From Actinoplanes xinjiangensis (lineage in GTDB: Bacteria > Actinomycetota > Actinomycetes > Mycobacteriales > Micromonosporaceae), in assembly GCF_003148685.1 (NCBI RefSeq), contig NZ_QGGR01000023.1, positions 62,001 through 126,000 of the forward strand: a stretch of DNA of 64,000 bases, written 5' to 3'. Shown piece after piece: positions 7,936 to 17,364 of this stretch (positions are counted from its first letter, which is position 1; the number at the start of each line of letters is the position of its first letter). Under the pieces are notes generated by a model, which saw nothing but the letters and a program-made list of their open reading frames with translations, had not been told where the DNA came from and searched no databases. Both the position numbers and the translations under genes were made by a program.

Positions 7936-9507
7936 GTGCCGCACCTGCCCGACGACCACGACTTCGCACGGCCCCTCAAGGTGCTGCGCAGGCGGATCAA
8001 CGGGGTGTACCGCGAGGACCTGGGCTTCTTCGGGCCCACCCGGCGCTACGTGCTGATCGTCGCGATGCTTGTCGGCCTCGCCTCGGTGCCCACCCTCGCC
8101 GTCCTCACCACCGGATCCAGCGAGATCACCGGGGACGGCCGGACCGGCGCCATGGACGTGCCGTTCCTGCCGCCCGCCGGGACCGGGCCGGTGCGTCCGG
8201 CGCCGTTCCCGCCGGCCTCCGGCATACCGTCCGCACCGGTCACCGCAAAGACCACGCAGGGGTACGGGGAAAGCCCGCGCCCGGCCGGCTCCCCCGCCCC
8301 GGTCACGACGTCCGGCACGCGTCCCGGTGGCCCCTCGGGAGGGGACTCGGGCGCTCCCGCCGGGCCGGCCCCCGGGGCGTCGCCGGATGACGTGCGGCCC
8401 GACTCACCCCGGGCGCCCGACGGCGGCAAAGCTCAGCCCGCCCCCGCCGAACCCCCGCAGGCGCCGCCCCGTGACGCCGGCGGCCCACCGCCCGCTCCAG
8501 ACCGTGATCCCGCCGGCCCACCGCGCGCTCCGGACCGTGATTCCGGCGGCCCGCCGCGCGCTCCGGACCGTGATCCCGGCGGCCCGCCGCAGGCCCCGCG
8601 TCGTGATTCCGGCGGCCCGCCGCGGGCCCCGGGCCGTGACTCGGGTGGTCCGCCGCGGGCCCCGCATCGTGACGCGGGCGGTCCGCCGTCGGGGCCGGGC
8701 CGTGACTCTGGTGGGCGGTCGGGGGTCCCGCGGCCTGGCTCCGGCGGCCCGTCGCAGGCCTCCCGGCGGGGGTCTGCCGGCCTTTCGCAGGTCGCCCGGC
8801 GTGGGTCTGCCGGCTCGCCGCGGGCCGCTGCTGACGTGGGGAGGCGGCCCGTGCCGCGGGACGGGTGGCCGCTGGCGCGGCGGTCGATTCCGGCCGTGCC
8901 CGATCTACCGGCGGTGCGGGAGGAGGACCCGCTTCCGGAGCCGGTGATACCCGATGACTTCCCCGCGGTTCCCGATCTTCCGGACATTCCCGACGAACAC
9001 GGCCAACCGGCTGATGATGGTACCGATGATTCCGGTAAACCCGAAGAGCCGCATGAACCGGACTCCCCGGGGAAGCGTCTCTGCGAGAAGGCCACCACCA
9101 CGCCCGAGCGCCCCCACCGACGGCATTCGGATCGTGCTGCCACGACACAGCGCCCGACCGGGGATCCGCCCCGGCGTGACGACCATTCCACCGTCCACGA
9201 TCGCCGGTCCACGGACCGGTCCCGAGTCAGCCGGAGGTCAGCAGTGGCCGAACGCCCGTACAACATCCGCCCGTCCCGGATCCGGGAGCAGAGCCACTCC
9301 GACGGCAACCTCAACGTGGTCCGCCGCCTGCTCACCGAGTCGAGCTCGGAGGAGAACCGGCGCGCCAACCGTCCGTACCGCGGCACGCACCGGGCCGAGC
9401 ACACCAACTACCCGGAGGAACGCAGCGCCTCCTACGACCGCAGCACCCGGGTGGGCCGTCACCACGCCGAGCCCAATCCCGACGCCCACTACATCAACCG
9501 CCGCTGA
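7936..9507 (+). CDS. Single-pass membrane protein with long Pro-rich repeat region
   Basis: The GTG start at 7936 follows a strong GGAGGGG site 6 nt upstream; an in-frame TTG at 7921 has no such support. The 523-aa product has a short cytoplasmic N-terminus and one hydrophobic helix around residues 33-55 (VLIVAMLVGLASVPTLAVL). A long Pro/Gly/Arg/Asp region follows, with an 11-residue repeat of type GGPPRAPDRDS. The acidic-Pro segment VPDLPDIPDEH comes next, and then a basic tail. The last 87 residues (from 9244) look different, are more like a normal soluble protein, and have their own ribosome binding site. Translation through or re-initiation there are both possible. The family is unknown. 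The repeat region would lie outside the cell if the membrane helix is an N-in anchor. Confidence 0.6.
   Translation: MPHLPDDHDFARPLKVLRRRINGVYREDLGFFGPTRRYVLIVAMLVGLASVPTLAVLTTGSSEITGDGRTGAMDVPFLPPAGTGPVRPAPFPPASGIPSAPVTAKTTQGYGESPRPAGSPAPVTTSGTRPGGPSGGDSGAPAGPAPGASPDDVRPDSPRAPDGGKAQPAPAEPPQAPPRDAGGPPPAPDRDPAGPPRAPDRDSGGPPRAPDRDPGGPPQAPRRDSGGPPRAPGRDSGGPPRAPHRDAGGPPSGPGRDSGGRSGVPRPGSGGPSQASRRGSAGLSQVARRGSAGSPRAAADVGRRPVPRDGWPLARRSIPAVPDLPAVREEDPLPEPVIPDDFPAVPDLPDIPDEHGQPADDGTDDSGKPEEPHEPDSPGKRLCEKATTTPERPHRRHSDRAATTQRPTGDPPRRDDHSTVHDRRSTDRSRVSRRSAVAERPYNIRPSRIREQSHSDGNLNVVRRLLTESSSEENRRANRPYRGTHRAEHTNYPEERSASYDRSTRVGRHHAEPNPDAHYINRR
8466..8700 (+). repeat. 33-nt in-frame tandem repeats encoding GGPPRAPDRD-type units
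   Basis: About seven imperfect 33-nt units encode 11-residue repeats (GGPPRAPDRDS, GGPPQAPRRDS and similar). The units degrade downstream of about 8700 into related Ser/Gly/Arg-rich sequence. Minus-strand frames through this region are compositional shadows. Confidence 0.75.
9244..9507 (+). CDS. Possible separate small gene nested in frame at the 3' end of the Pro-rich gene
   Basis: A GTG at 9244 is preceded by GGAGG with a 6-nt spacing, an optimal ribosome binding site deep inside the larger frame. From there the 87-aa product MAERPYNIRPSRI... contains a balanced, hydrophilic sequence (NLNVVRRLLTESSSEENRR and a His/Arg/Tyr-rich C-terminus). It is unlike the Pro-rich repeat upstream. It could be a separate conserved small protein whose gene is fused in frame with the upstream gene, or an internal translation product. 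Sequence alone cannot decide. Confidence 0.4.
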   Translation: MAERPYNIRPSRIREQSHSDGNLNVVRRLLTESSSEENRRANRPYRGTHRAEHTNYPEERSASYDRSTRVGRHHAEPNPDAHYINRR

Positions 9508-9515
9508 CCACCCCA

Positions 9516-9822
9516 AAGACCCAGCTGGTCCTCACCGTCGTCTCACGCGCCCTTTAACAGCGGTGGGAACCAGCCGAGGACTTCCAGCTGGTTCCCACCG
9601 TCGTCTCACGCGCCTTTTGGCAGCGGTGGCGGCCAGCCGGGGGTTTCCGGCTGGTCCTCACCGTCGTCTCGCGCGTGTTTTGGCAGCGGTGGCGGCCAGC
9701 CGGGGGTTTCCGGCTGGTTCTCGGCGTCGTCTCACGCGTGTTTTGACAGCGGTGGCGGCCAGCCGAGGGCTCCGGCTGGTTCGCAGCGTCGTCTCGCGCG
9801 TGTTGTGACAGCGGTGAGGGCC
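9516..9822. repeat. 63-nt tandem repeat array (array 1)
   Basis: The word CAGCGGTG recurs at 9558, 9621, 9684, 9747 and 9809, giving periods of 63, 63, 63 and 62 nt. Each unit contains an inverted repeat CAGCCGG...CCGGCTG and the conserved segment ACAGCGGTGGCGGCCAGCC. The array fills the space between two convergent genes (stops at 9507 and 9833). It is related to the array at 40341-40600. Confidence 0.85.
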
Positions 9823-9832
9823 GGGCGGCGCC

Positions 9833-11035
9833 TCAGTCGTCCTGGTTGGCTTCCAGCCAGGCGTCGATGGCGGCGGTGTCGCTGGGGTCGACGCCCTCGG
9901 AGATGAGCTGCGCCACCGCCGCGGTCGCCGGGCTGCGCCGCTCGCCGGTCGTGTAGAGCCGGGCGAACTCCGGGATCAGCTCCTCGAGCGCCTCCTCGGT
10001 CTCCCGGACCGCCGCCGCCGGCAGGTGGCGCCGGCCGGTCGAATACGCCGACCAGGCCCGCACGACCCGCGGCATCATGGCGGCGTCGTCCAGGTCGAGG
10101 ACGGCGCGCCGGTGCACCCAGTCGAGCAGGAACAGCCCGGCGATCGCCGGGCTCCAGCGCAGCGGGTCGCCGCCGGGCAGGCTCGCCGCGTGATCGAGCA
10201 CCAGGCTGAGACAGAAGTCCATGGAGGCGACGTCCGCCGCGGTGCCGGCACCGGCCGGCAGGTCGAACCGGGCCGCCTCCGGTGAGGCCAGGAAGTGACG
10301 GACCAGGTCGTGACCGGCCGGGCCGGCCGGCTCGGTGAGCGGCGGCGTCGTCACGGCCGGGAGCAGAGCGAGCCGGGCCGCCGCGAGCGCGCGGTCCGTG
10401 GCCAGCGAACCGTCCGCCGGCAGGTCGCCCAGCTCATCGGTGACCTGGAGATGCCGACCCACCTCGTCACGCAGGCGACCCGGGTCCTCGCTGCGGAACC
10501 AGGTCATCTCGTCGGCATCACAGATCTCCCGCACCTGGGCGAGCAGCGGGGCGGCCGAGGTGGCCACGAAGACGTCCTTGGTGATGCCGATGTTGTGGTC
10601 GACGAGCGCCACCACGGCATGCTCGGGCCCGCCGTCGGAACTGTCCTCGTACGCATACGTGACCAGATACGAAGTCTGATCGCCGTAAACGTCCCCATAC
10701 GCCCAGCAGCCGGTGGGGCGGACCCGGCCGAGTTGTGTGGCCCACGGCGGTGCCTCGGTGGTGTGACCCACCTCGGCCGCGCCGTCGGCGTCGGGCACCA
10801 GGGTGGCGAAGACCTCGCGGATCGTCGCGGTGGCCGGGGCGTCCGCATCGGTGGTGGCGGTCAGGAACCGCCCCACGAAGTCACGGACGGCTGCGGCCCG
10901 ATCGTCGGCCGCGACCGCGTAGACGCTGCCGAGCAGAGCGGTGCCGAGCATTTCGGCGTCGAGCGCGCAGCCCAGTTTGGTGACGTCACGGGCTGCTTGC
11001 AGCACGGCGTCGTAGACCGTCCGGGGTGCGGGCAT
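9833..11035 (-). CDS. Hypothetical protein (400 aa)
   Basis: This soluble 400-aa protein has no signal peptide or membrane segment. It is Ala/Asp-rich, with a central beta-rich part (TSYLVTYAYEDSSDGGPEHAVVALVDHNIGI shortened here to its features: a Tyr/Val-rich strand followed by VALVDHN). A helical C-terminal half contains MDFCLSLVLDHAASLPG. No catalytic motif is recognised. It starts 33 nt after the stop of the upstream GTPase gene on the same strand. It is therefore probably the third gene of that operon and may work with the two GTPases, which is inference from position only. The 3' end faces a tandem repeat array. Confidence 0.7.
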   Translation of the reverse strand: MPAPRTVYDAVLQAARDVTKLGCALDAEMLGTALLGSVYAVAADDRAAAVRDFVGRFLTATTDADAPATATIREVFATLVPDADGAAEVGHTTEAPPWATQLGRVRPTGCWAYGDVYGDQTSYLVTYAYEDSSDGGPEHAVVALVDHNIGITKDVFVATSAAPLLAQVREICDADEMTWFRSEDPGRLRDEVGRHLQVTDELGDLPADGSLATDRALAAARLALLPAVTTPPLTEPAGPAGHDLVRHFLASPEAARFDLPAGAGTAADVASMDFCLSLVLDHAASLPGGDPLRWSPAIAGLFLLDWVHRRAVLDLDDAAMMPRVVRAWSAYSTGRRHLPAAAVRETEEALEELIPEFARLYTTGERRSPATAAVAQLISEGVDPSDTAAIDAWLEANQDD

Positions 11036-11068
11036 GCCGCGAGCCTACGCCCGCGGCACCCACCGGAA

Positions 11069-12733
11069 CTACTCCGCTCGTACGACGCTGAGCGCTTCCC
11101 TCGCCTGGGCATAGGCGTTCAGGACCTCACGCACCGGCGCGACCACGTGTCCACGGCCGACCTCGGTGACCGCGGCCCGTAGCCGCGCGTCGGCCCGGCG
11201 CCGGGCGCGGCGGGCGCCGGCCTCGATGACCGGCCGCAGTACCAGCCACAGCAGCAGCCCGCCGACCAGGCCGATGAGCAGCAGCAGTGTCGGCAGCGGG
11301 ACGACACCCACGGTCGGCGCGTTGATCTCGGGCAGGCCGAGAGCGGCCAGCGCGTATCCGAGGAGCAGCCAGCCGAGACCGGCCGCCCCGGTCGCCAGCA
11401 GCAGCCACTGGAGGACGCCGACGCCCCGCCACCAGGCGGGTGCCTGCTCCAGGCCGAGGTCGGTCTGCGCGACCGCCCGGTCCAGCGCGTCCGGCAGGTC
11501 GGCGACCTTCGAGCGGGCGGCGCTGTTGAGCGCCGGGGACCACACCTCCGGCAGCGGCGCCGCGGCGCGTGCCGCGACGGCGCGGACGGTCAGGCCCACC
11601 GCCGACTTCTGCGCGGCGTCGGCCTCCGGCACGGAGGTACGCGGTACGACGTCCGTCGACACCGAGTCGGTCTTGACCGGCTCGGCGAGATGCAGCTTGC
11701 GCAGCGGATCCGGCCGGAGTCGCCGCAGTCCCCGGACCAGCGGCCAGCCGGTCGCCGCCGCGGCCCGGTGACGGTACGCCGCCGCGGTGGAGTCGGCCAC
11801 GCCCGGCACTCCCGCCGAGTCGGCCAGCGCGTCGCTCAGCTGCCGCACGGTGGCCCGGTCCACCTCGTCCTCGGCGGCCGGCGGCCCCATCATGGCGCCC
11901 AGTTCCTCGCCGACCACGTCCAGGTCGGCGGCGAGGCGGCGCAGCGCGGCCTGCCGGTTCGCGACCGTGGACTCCAGCGCCGACCGCAGGTCGCTCAGCA
12001 TGCCCGGCTGCTTCGCCGAGGTGGCGATCACCGGTGCCCCGGTGAGCCCGTCCTCCGCCAGCAGCCGGATCAGGTCGTTGCGGACCACCTCGGTGTCGCC
12101 GGGGGTGAGCCGGTCGGCCTGGTTGAGGACCACGATGGTGACGTCGGCGTGCGTGCTGAACTGGGACAGGTAGGCCCGGTGCAGGACGCGGTCGCCGTAC
12201 TTCTGCGGGTCGACCACCCAGACGATCTGGTCGACGAGGCCGAGCAGCCGGTCGACCTCGAGCTGGTGCGCACGCTCGATCGAGTCGAAGTCGGGCAGGT
12301 CGAGCAGGACGAGGCCGCGCAGCGAGGCCTCGTCGTCGCCGTCCAGAGCGCTCTCCCGGACGAAGCGCTGCCGGGGCAGCACACCGATCCAGTCGAGCAG
12401 CCGGTTGGCCGGTTCCAGCGGGCCCCAGACCACGGCGTGCGCGGTGCCGGTGGTCGGCCGGCGCACGCCGACCGGCGACAGCTTGAACCGGGCCAGCGCG
12501 TTGAACAGGCTGGACTTGCCACTGCCGGTGCTGCCGGCGAGCGCGACCACGGTGTGGTCAAGGGAGAGCGTGAGCCGGCCACTGGCCCGTTCGACGAGCG
12601 TGTGCGCGGCCACGAGTTCACCGTCCGGCAGGTACGGATCGGCCACCCGCAGAAATCGGGCCAGCGCCTCCAGCCGTTGAGCCAGGGACTCCGCGTCGAC
12701 GGACTCGTCGCGCGTCTTCTGTACCAAATTCAT
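11069..12733 (-). CDS. YfjP/dynamin-like membrane GTPase
   Basis: This 554-aa protein has a P-loop GSTGSGKSSLFNAL near residues 67-80, a G2/G3-like region with RPTTGTAH and LLDLPDFDSIE (switch II DxxD), and a VVLNQADRL segment in the position of the N/TKxD base-specificity loop. Two closely spaced transmembrane helices lie in the C-terminal part (LLLATGAAGLGWLLLGYAL and VVPLPTLLLLIGLVGGLLL). This arrangement fits bacterial YfjP-type or dynamin-like GTPases that act at the membrane. Its start overlaps the stop of the preceding gene by 4 nt (ATGA), so the two are translationally coupled and probably form a pair. Paired bacterial dynamins such as Streptomyces DynA/DynB act in sporulation septation. 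That role here is an inference. Confidence 0.78.
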   Translation of the reverse strand: MNLVQKTRDESVDAESLAQRLEALARFLRVADPYLPDGELVAAHTLVERASGRLTLSLDHTVVALAGSTGSGKSSLFNALARFKLSPVGVRRPTTGTAHAVVWGPLEPANRLLDWIGVLPRQRFVRESALDGDDEASLRGLVLLDLPDFDSIERAHQLEVDRLLGLVDQIVWVVDPQKYGDRVLHRAYLSQFSTHADVTIVVLNQADRLTPGDTEVVRNDLIRLLAEDGLTGAPVIATSAKQPGMLSDLRSALESTVANRQAALRRLAADLDVVGEELGAMMGPPAAEDEVDRATVRQLSDALADSAGVPGVADSTAAAYRHRAAAATGWPLVRGLRRLRPDPLRKLHLAEPVKTDSVSTDVVPRTSVPEADAAQKSAVGLTVRAVAARAAAPLPEVWSPALNSAARSKVADLPDALDRAVAQTDLGLEQAPAWWRGVGVLQWLLLATGAAGLGWLLLGYALAALGLPEINAPTVGVVPLPTLLLLIGLVGGLLLWLVLRPVIEAGARRARRRADARLRAAVTEVGRGHVVAPVREVLNAYAQAREALSVVRAE

Positions 12734-14628
12734 GACCCGGACCCGGTCAAAGCGAGTTCCTTCCTGGCGTTCTCCACCTCGGCGGCGGTCTGGCGCAGAA
12801 GCGTGCCATGCGTCGTCTCGAGGCGTGCCGTCGAGGTCCGCTCGGTGAATCGGGCGGCCTCGACGGCGAGCAGTTTCTCGACCCGGTCCAGCAGTTCGGT
12901 GCGGGCCCGGCCGGCGAGGGTGCGGATGGCCTGGTCGCCGAAGACGGCCTCCAGCACCTTCTGGGCGGCGACCGCGCTGCCGGCTCCGGCGGCGACCTCC
13001 AGCCCGGTGGGGATGAAGGCGGTGGCGGTGAAGACGGCGATCATGACGGCGAGCCCGGCCCCGTTCACCGCGTAGGCCGCGCCGCGGGCCACCGCGCGCT
13101 TGTCCGAAGCCTCGGTACGGACCAGGTCGAGCACCCAGTGCTGCCAGTCGCGGATCAGGCGATCGGCGCGTTCCGGCAGGTCGGCGGAGGCGTGTTGGAG
13201 GTTCGGTGCGAGCAGGGCGGCTCCGGCCGGGTGGGCCTGCCAGGCGGCGTACGCCTGCTCGGCCGCGTCCGTCGCCACCCCGCGCAGCAGGGTGACCAGC
13301 TGGGATTCGAGTGCCACCCGCAGGTTCTGGGCCGGGGTGGTCCGGCCGCTGAGGGCCGCCAACAGCCGATCGCGCAGGTGACCGACCCGGGACTCCAGGT
13401 TGCGGACCAGGTCGCCGGTGCCGACGTACTCCTGCCAGCGGGCCAGCACCTCGCCGCGGAGCAGCCGGCCGTCCCGCAGGCCCTCCTCGAGGATGTGGTG
13501 GGCGTTGCGGTAGGCGGACTCGACCCGCTCGTCGAGCGAGTGTGCCGTACGGACCTGCTCGTCGGCGGCCTCGGCCAGCCCGTTGAGCGCCGGGGTCAGT
13601 GCGCTGAGCGCGCCGTCCAGCGTCTGGCGGACCACCGTGCCGCGGGCGCCGGCGTCCCCGGCCAGCTGGGCGAACCAGATCCGCATCGGGCCGATTGCCG
13701 CGTCCGGGAGCAGGCCCCCCTGGTCCAACTCGGTTTCGGGCAGGACGAACAGCGGCGCCGAACCGAGTTCGTTGGCGGTCAGCATCTCACCCAGGTGGGC
13801 GGCGACCTCGGCGGCCGCGTCGGCCGGTACCCGGTCGAGGACCAGGGCGATCACCGTGCCGCGCAGCCGGGCGGTGGTGAGCAGCTCCCACGGGACGGCG
13901 TCGGCGTACCGCGCCGCGGTGGTGACGAAGAGCCACAGATCCGCCGCGGCGAGCAGCTGGGCGGCGAGTTTGCGGTTCTGGTCGACCACCGAGTCGACGT
14001 CCGGTGCGTCCAGCAGGGCCAGGCCGGGGCCGATCGCCGGGGTGGCCACCACCTGGAGGACGTCCGGCGCGTTGCTCGACTCCCCGGTGCGGGTCAGCCC
14101 GGGCAGCAGCCCGCCGCGGCCGAACCACTGGACGTCGTCGGGGTGGGTCACCAGCACCGGCGACTTGGTGGTCGGCCGGAGCACGCCGGCGTTGCTCACC
14201 GGGGCCTGGACCAGGCTGTTCACCAGGGTCGACTTGCCGGCGCCGGTGGACCCGCCGACGACCACCAGCAGTGGGGCGTCGAGACGGGCGAGGCGGGGGA
14301 GCAGATAGTCGTCGAGTTGCGCGACGAGGGCCGAGCCGACTCGCCGGGCCTCCTCCGCGGAGGGGAGAACCAGGGGGTACGAGACCGCGCCGAGCGCCGC
14401 CCGTAAGCGGCTCAGCGCCGTCGCCAGCCGGCCGACCGCCGGTGGGGCTTCGACCGGTTCGGGGCGGTTTCCGTGGTTTTCCGGACGGATCGGGCTCGCC
14501 CCCGTACGCTCTGATGGGCCACCTGTGGCCACGCTGACCTGGTCTTTCTCAATCGATGGGGCGGGGACGGCGGGAAGAGCCGACGGACCGACCGCGTCTC
14601 CGTGCGTCGTCACGGGTAAAGCGTGCAC
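12730..14628 (-). CDS. Dynamin-family GTPase, first gene of a GTPase pair
   Basis: The 632-aa product has the P-loop GGSTGAGKSTLVNSL around residues 127-141, RPTTKSPVLVTHPDD (G2 region) and LLDAPDVDSVV (G3-like, switch II). A long helical middle region follows. A hydrophobic stretch sits near the C-terminus (GAGLAVMIAVFTATAFIP, possibly membrane-inserting), and the end is helical and charged. The start used is GTG 14628. The first 60 residues are poorly conserved-looking, and an internal GTG could be the true start. It is divergent from dnaK and coupled by ATGA overlap to the second GTPase. Family membership is clear from the motifs. The cellular role (membrane remodelling, division or sporulation) is inferred. 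Confidence 0.78.
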   Translation of the reverse strand: MHALPVTTHGDAVGPSALPAVPAPSIEKDQVSVATGGPSERTGASPIRPENHGNRPEPVEAPPAVGRLATALSRLRAALGAVSYPLVLPSAEEARRVGSALVAQLDDYLLPRLARLDAPLLVVVGGSTGAGKSTLVNSLVQAPVSNAGVLRPTTKSPVLVTHPDDVQWFGRGGLLPGLTRTGESSNAPDVLQVVATPAIGPGLALLDAPDVDSVVDQNRKLAAQLLAAADLWLFVTTAARYADAVPWELLTTARLRGTVIALVLDRVPADAAAEVAAHLGEMLTANELGSAPLFVLPETELDQGGLLPDAAIGPMRIWFAQLAGDAGARGTVVRQTLDGALSALTPALNGLAEAADEQVRTAHSLDERVESAYRNAHHILEEGLRDGRLLRGEVLARWQEYVGTGDLVRNLESRVGHLRDRLLAALSGRTTPAQNLRVALESQLVTLLRGVATDAAEQAYAAWQAHPAGAALLAPNLQHASADLPERADRLIRDWQHWVLDLVRTEASDKRAVARGAAYAVNGAGLAVMIAVFTATAFIPTGLEVAAGAGSAVAAQKVLEAVFGDQAIRTLAGRARTELLDRVEKLLAVEAARFTERTSTARLETTHGTLLRQTAAEVENARKELALTGSGS

Positions 14629-14735
14629 GATCTATGCATCCAGGACAACAGGGTCCCGGTATGCCGTGACCTGACAGGTATGTGCCGGTGTCCCGACGCG
14701 ACGACCGGCTTGCGCCCGAGGGGCTCAACTTCGAT

Positions 14736-14764
14736 TTGACGATGTGCGGTGCCGTGGCATCATT
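14736..14764 (+). promoter_or_regulatory. Probable dnaK promoter
   Basis: A TTGACG hexamer (14736-14741) is followed after 17 nt by ATCATT (14759-14764). The -10 region overlaps the HspR operator, as expected for a repressed promoter. Confidence 0.55.
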
Positions 14765-14782
14765 GAGTCTGTTCCACTCAAC
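14762..14782 (+). promoter_or_regulatory. HspR operator (HAIR) upstream of dnaK
   Basis: ATTGAGT-N7-ACTCAAC matches the HAIR consensus CTTGAGT-N7-ACTCAAG at 12 of 14 defined positions. It lies 32 nt before the dnaK start. The cognate repressor HspR is encoded at the end of the operon, giving autoregulation. Confidence 0.92.
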
Positions 14783-14814
14783 CTTCGTACGCGAACCCCA
14801 AAGCGAGGAACACC

Positions 14815-16661
<1,847 letters not shown>

Positions 16662-16665
<4 letters not shown>

Positions 16666-17276
16666 GTGCCAAGGACGACGAGAACGACGGCCCGGCGGCC
16701 GAGCGCGAAGTCATCCAGGGCGAGATCGACTCGACGGACGAGGAGACTCTCGCCGAGGAGGCGGGACAGAAGAAGGCCGGGGCGCACCGTGCCCCTGAGG
16801 AGGACGAGGCCCCCGTGGCCGAGGACACCAAGCCCGGTCTCAGTGCCGAGTTGGAGGCTCTGCGGAGCGAGCTGGAGGAGCGGACCCACGACCTCCAGCG
16901 GGTCTCGGCGGAGTACGCCAACTACCGCAAGCGGGTCGACCGCGACCGCGGTGCCGCAGCCGAGCAGACCACCGGCAAGGTCCTCACCGACCTGCTGCCG
17001 GTCCTGGACGACATCGACCGGGCCCGTGAGCACGGTGACCTGGTCGGGCCGTTCGCCTCGGTGGCGGAGCAGCTCACCGCGGTGACCGGCAAGCTCGGGC
17101 TGGTGGCCTTCGGCGAGAAGGGTGACCCCTTCGACCCGAACCGGCACGAGGCGGTCGCTCACCTGACCTCCGCCGACGTCGACGAGCCGACCTGCGTCGA
17201 GGTGATGCGCCGGGGTTACACACTGGGCGAGCGGCTGCTGCGCGCGGCTCTGGTCGCCGTCGCCGATCCGGAGTGA
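16662..17276 (+). CDS. grpE: Nucleotide exchange factor GrpE
   Basis: This 204-aa protein has the GrpE layout. A long acidic, disordered N-terminus precedes a coiled-coil (LEALRSELEERTHDLQRVSAEY). Then come ANYRKRVDRDR and the C-terminal beta domain with FDPNRHEAV and VMRRGYTLGERLLRAALV. It releases ADP from DnaK. The GTG start overlaps the dnaK stop by 4 nt, so the two are translationally coupled. A strong hairpin follows 13 nt after the stop and separates it from dnaJ. Confidence 0.96.
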
Positions 17277-17289
17277 GATCAGTGACTGT

Positions 17290-17320
17290 GTCCCGCCCGC
17301 CGGTCTCCGGCGGGCGGGAC
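17290..17320 (+). terminator. Perfect 14-bp hairpin between grpE and dnaJ
   Basis: GTCCCGCCCGCCGG and its exact complement flank a TCT loop. There is no U tract. Inside the heat-shock operon it may act as a partial terminator or as an RNA processing/stability element that sets the dnaK-grpE to dnaJ-hspR ratio. Confidence 0.7.
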
Positions 17321-17364
17321 GTCGCCGACACTCCGAGTCGCAGACGAACAAGGAGGTGGACTGA

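Noticed and set aside
8905..9198. Minus-strand 97-aa frame within the Pro-rich gene
   Set aside because: Some hydrophobic residues, but no ribosome binding site, and the plus-strand frame with strong start and composition explains the region.
9516..9822. Array 1 considered as a CRISPR array
   Set aside because: Units repeat over nearly their whole length with no unique spacers, and there are no cas genes.
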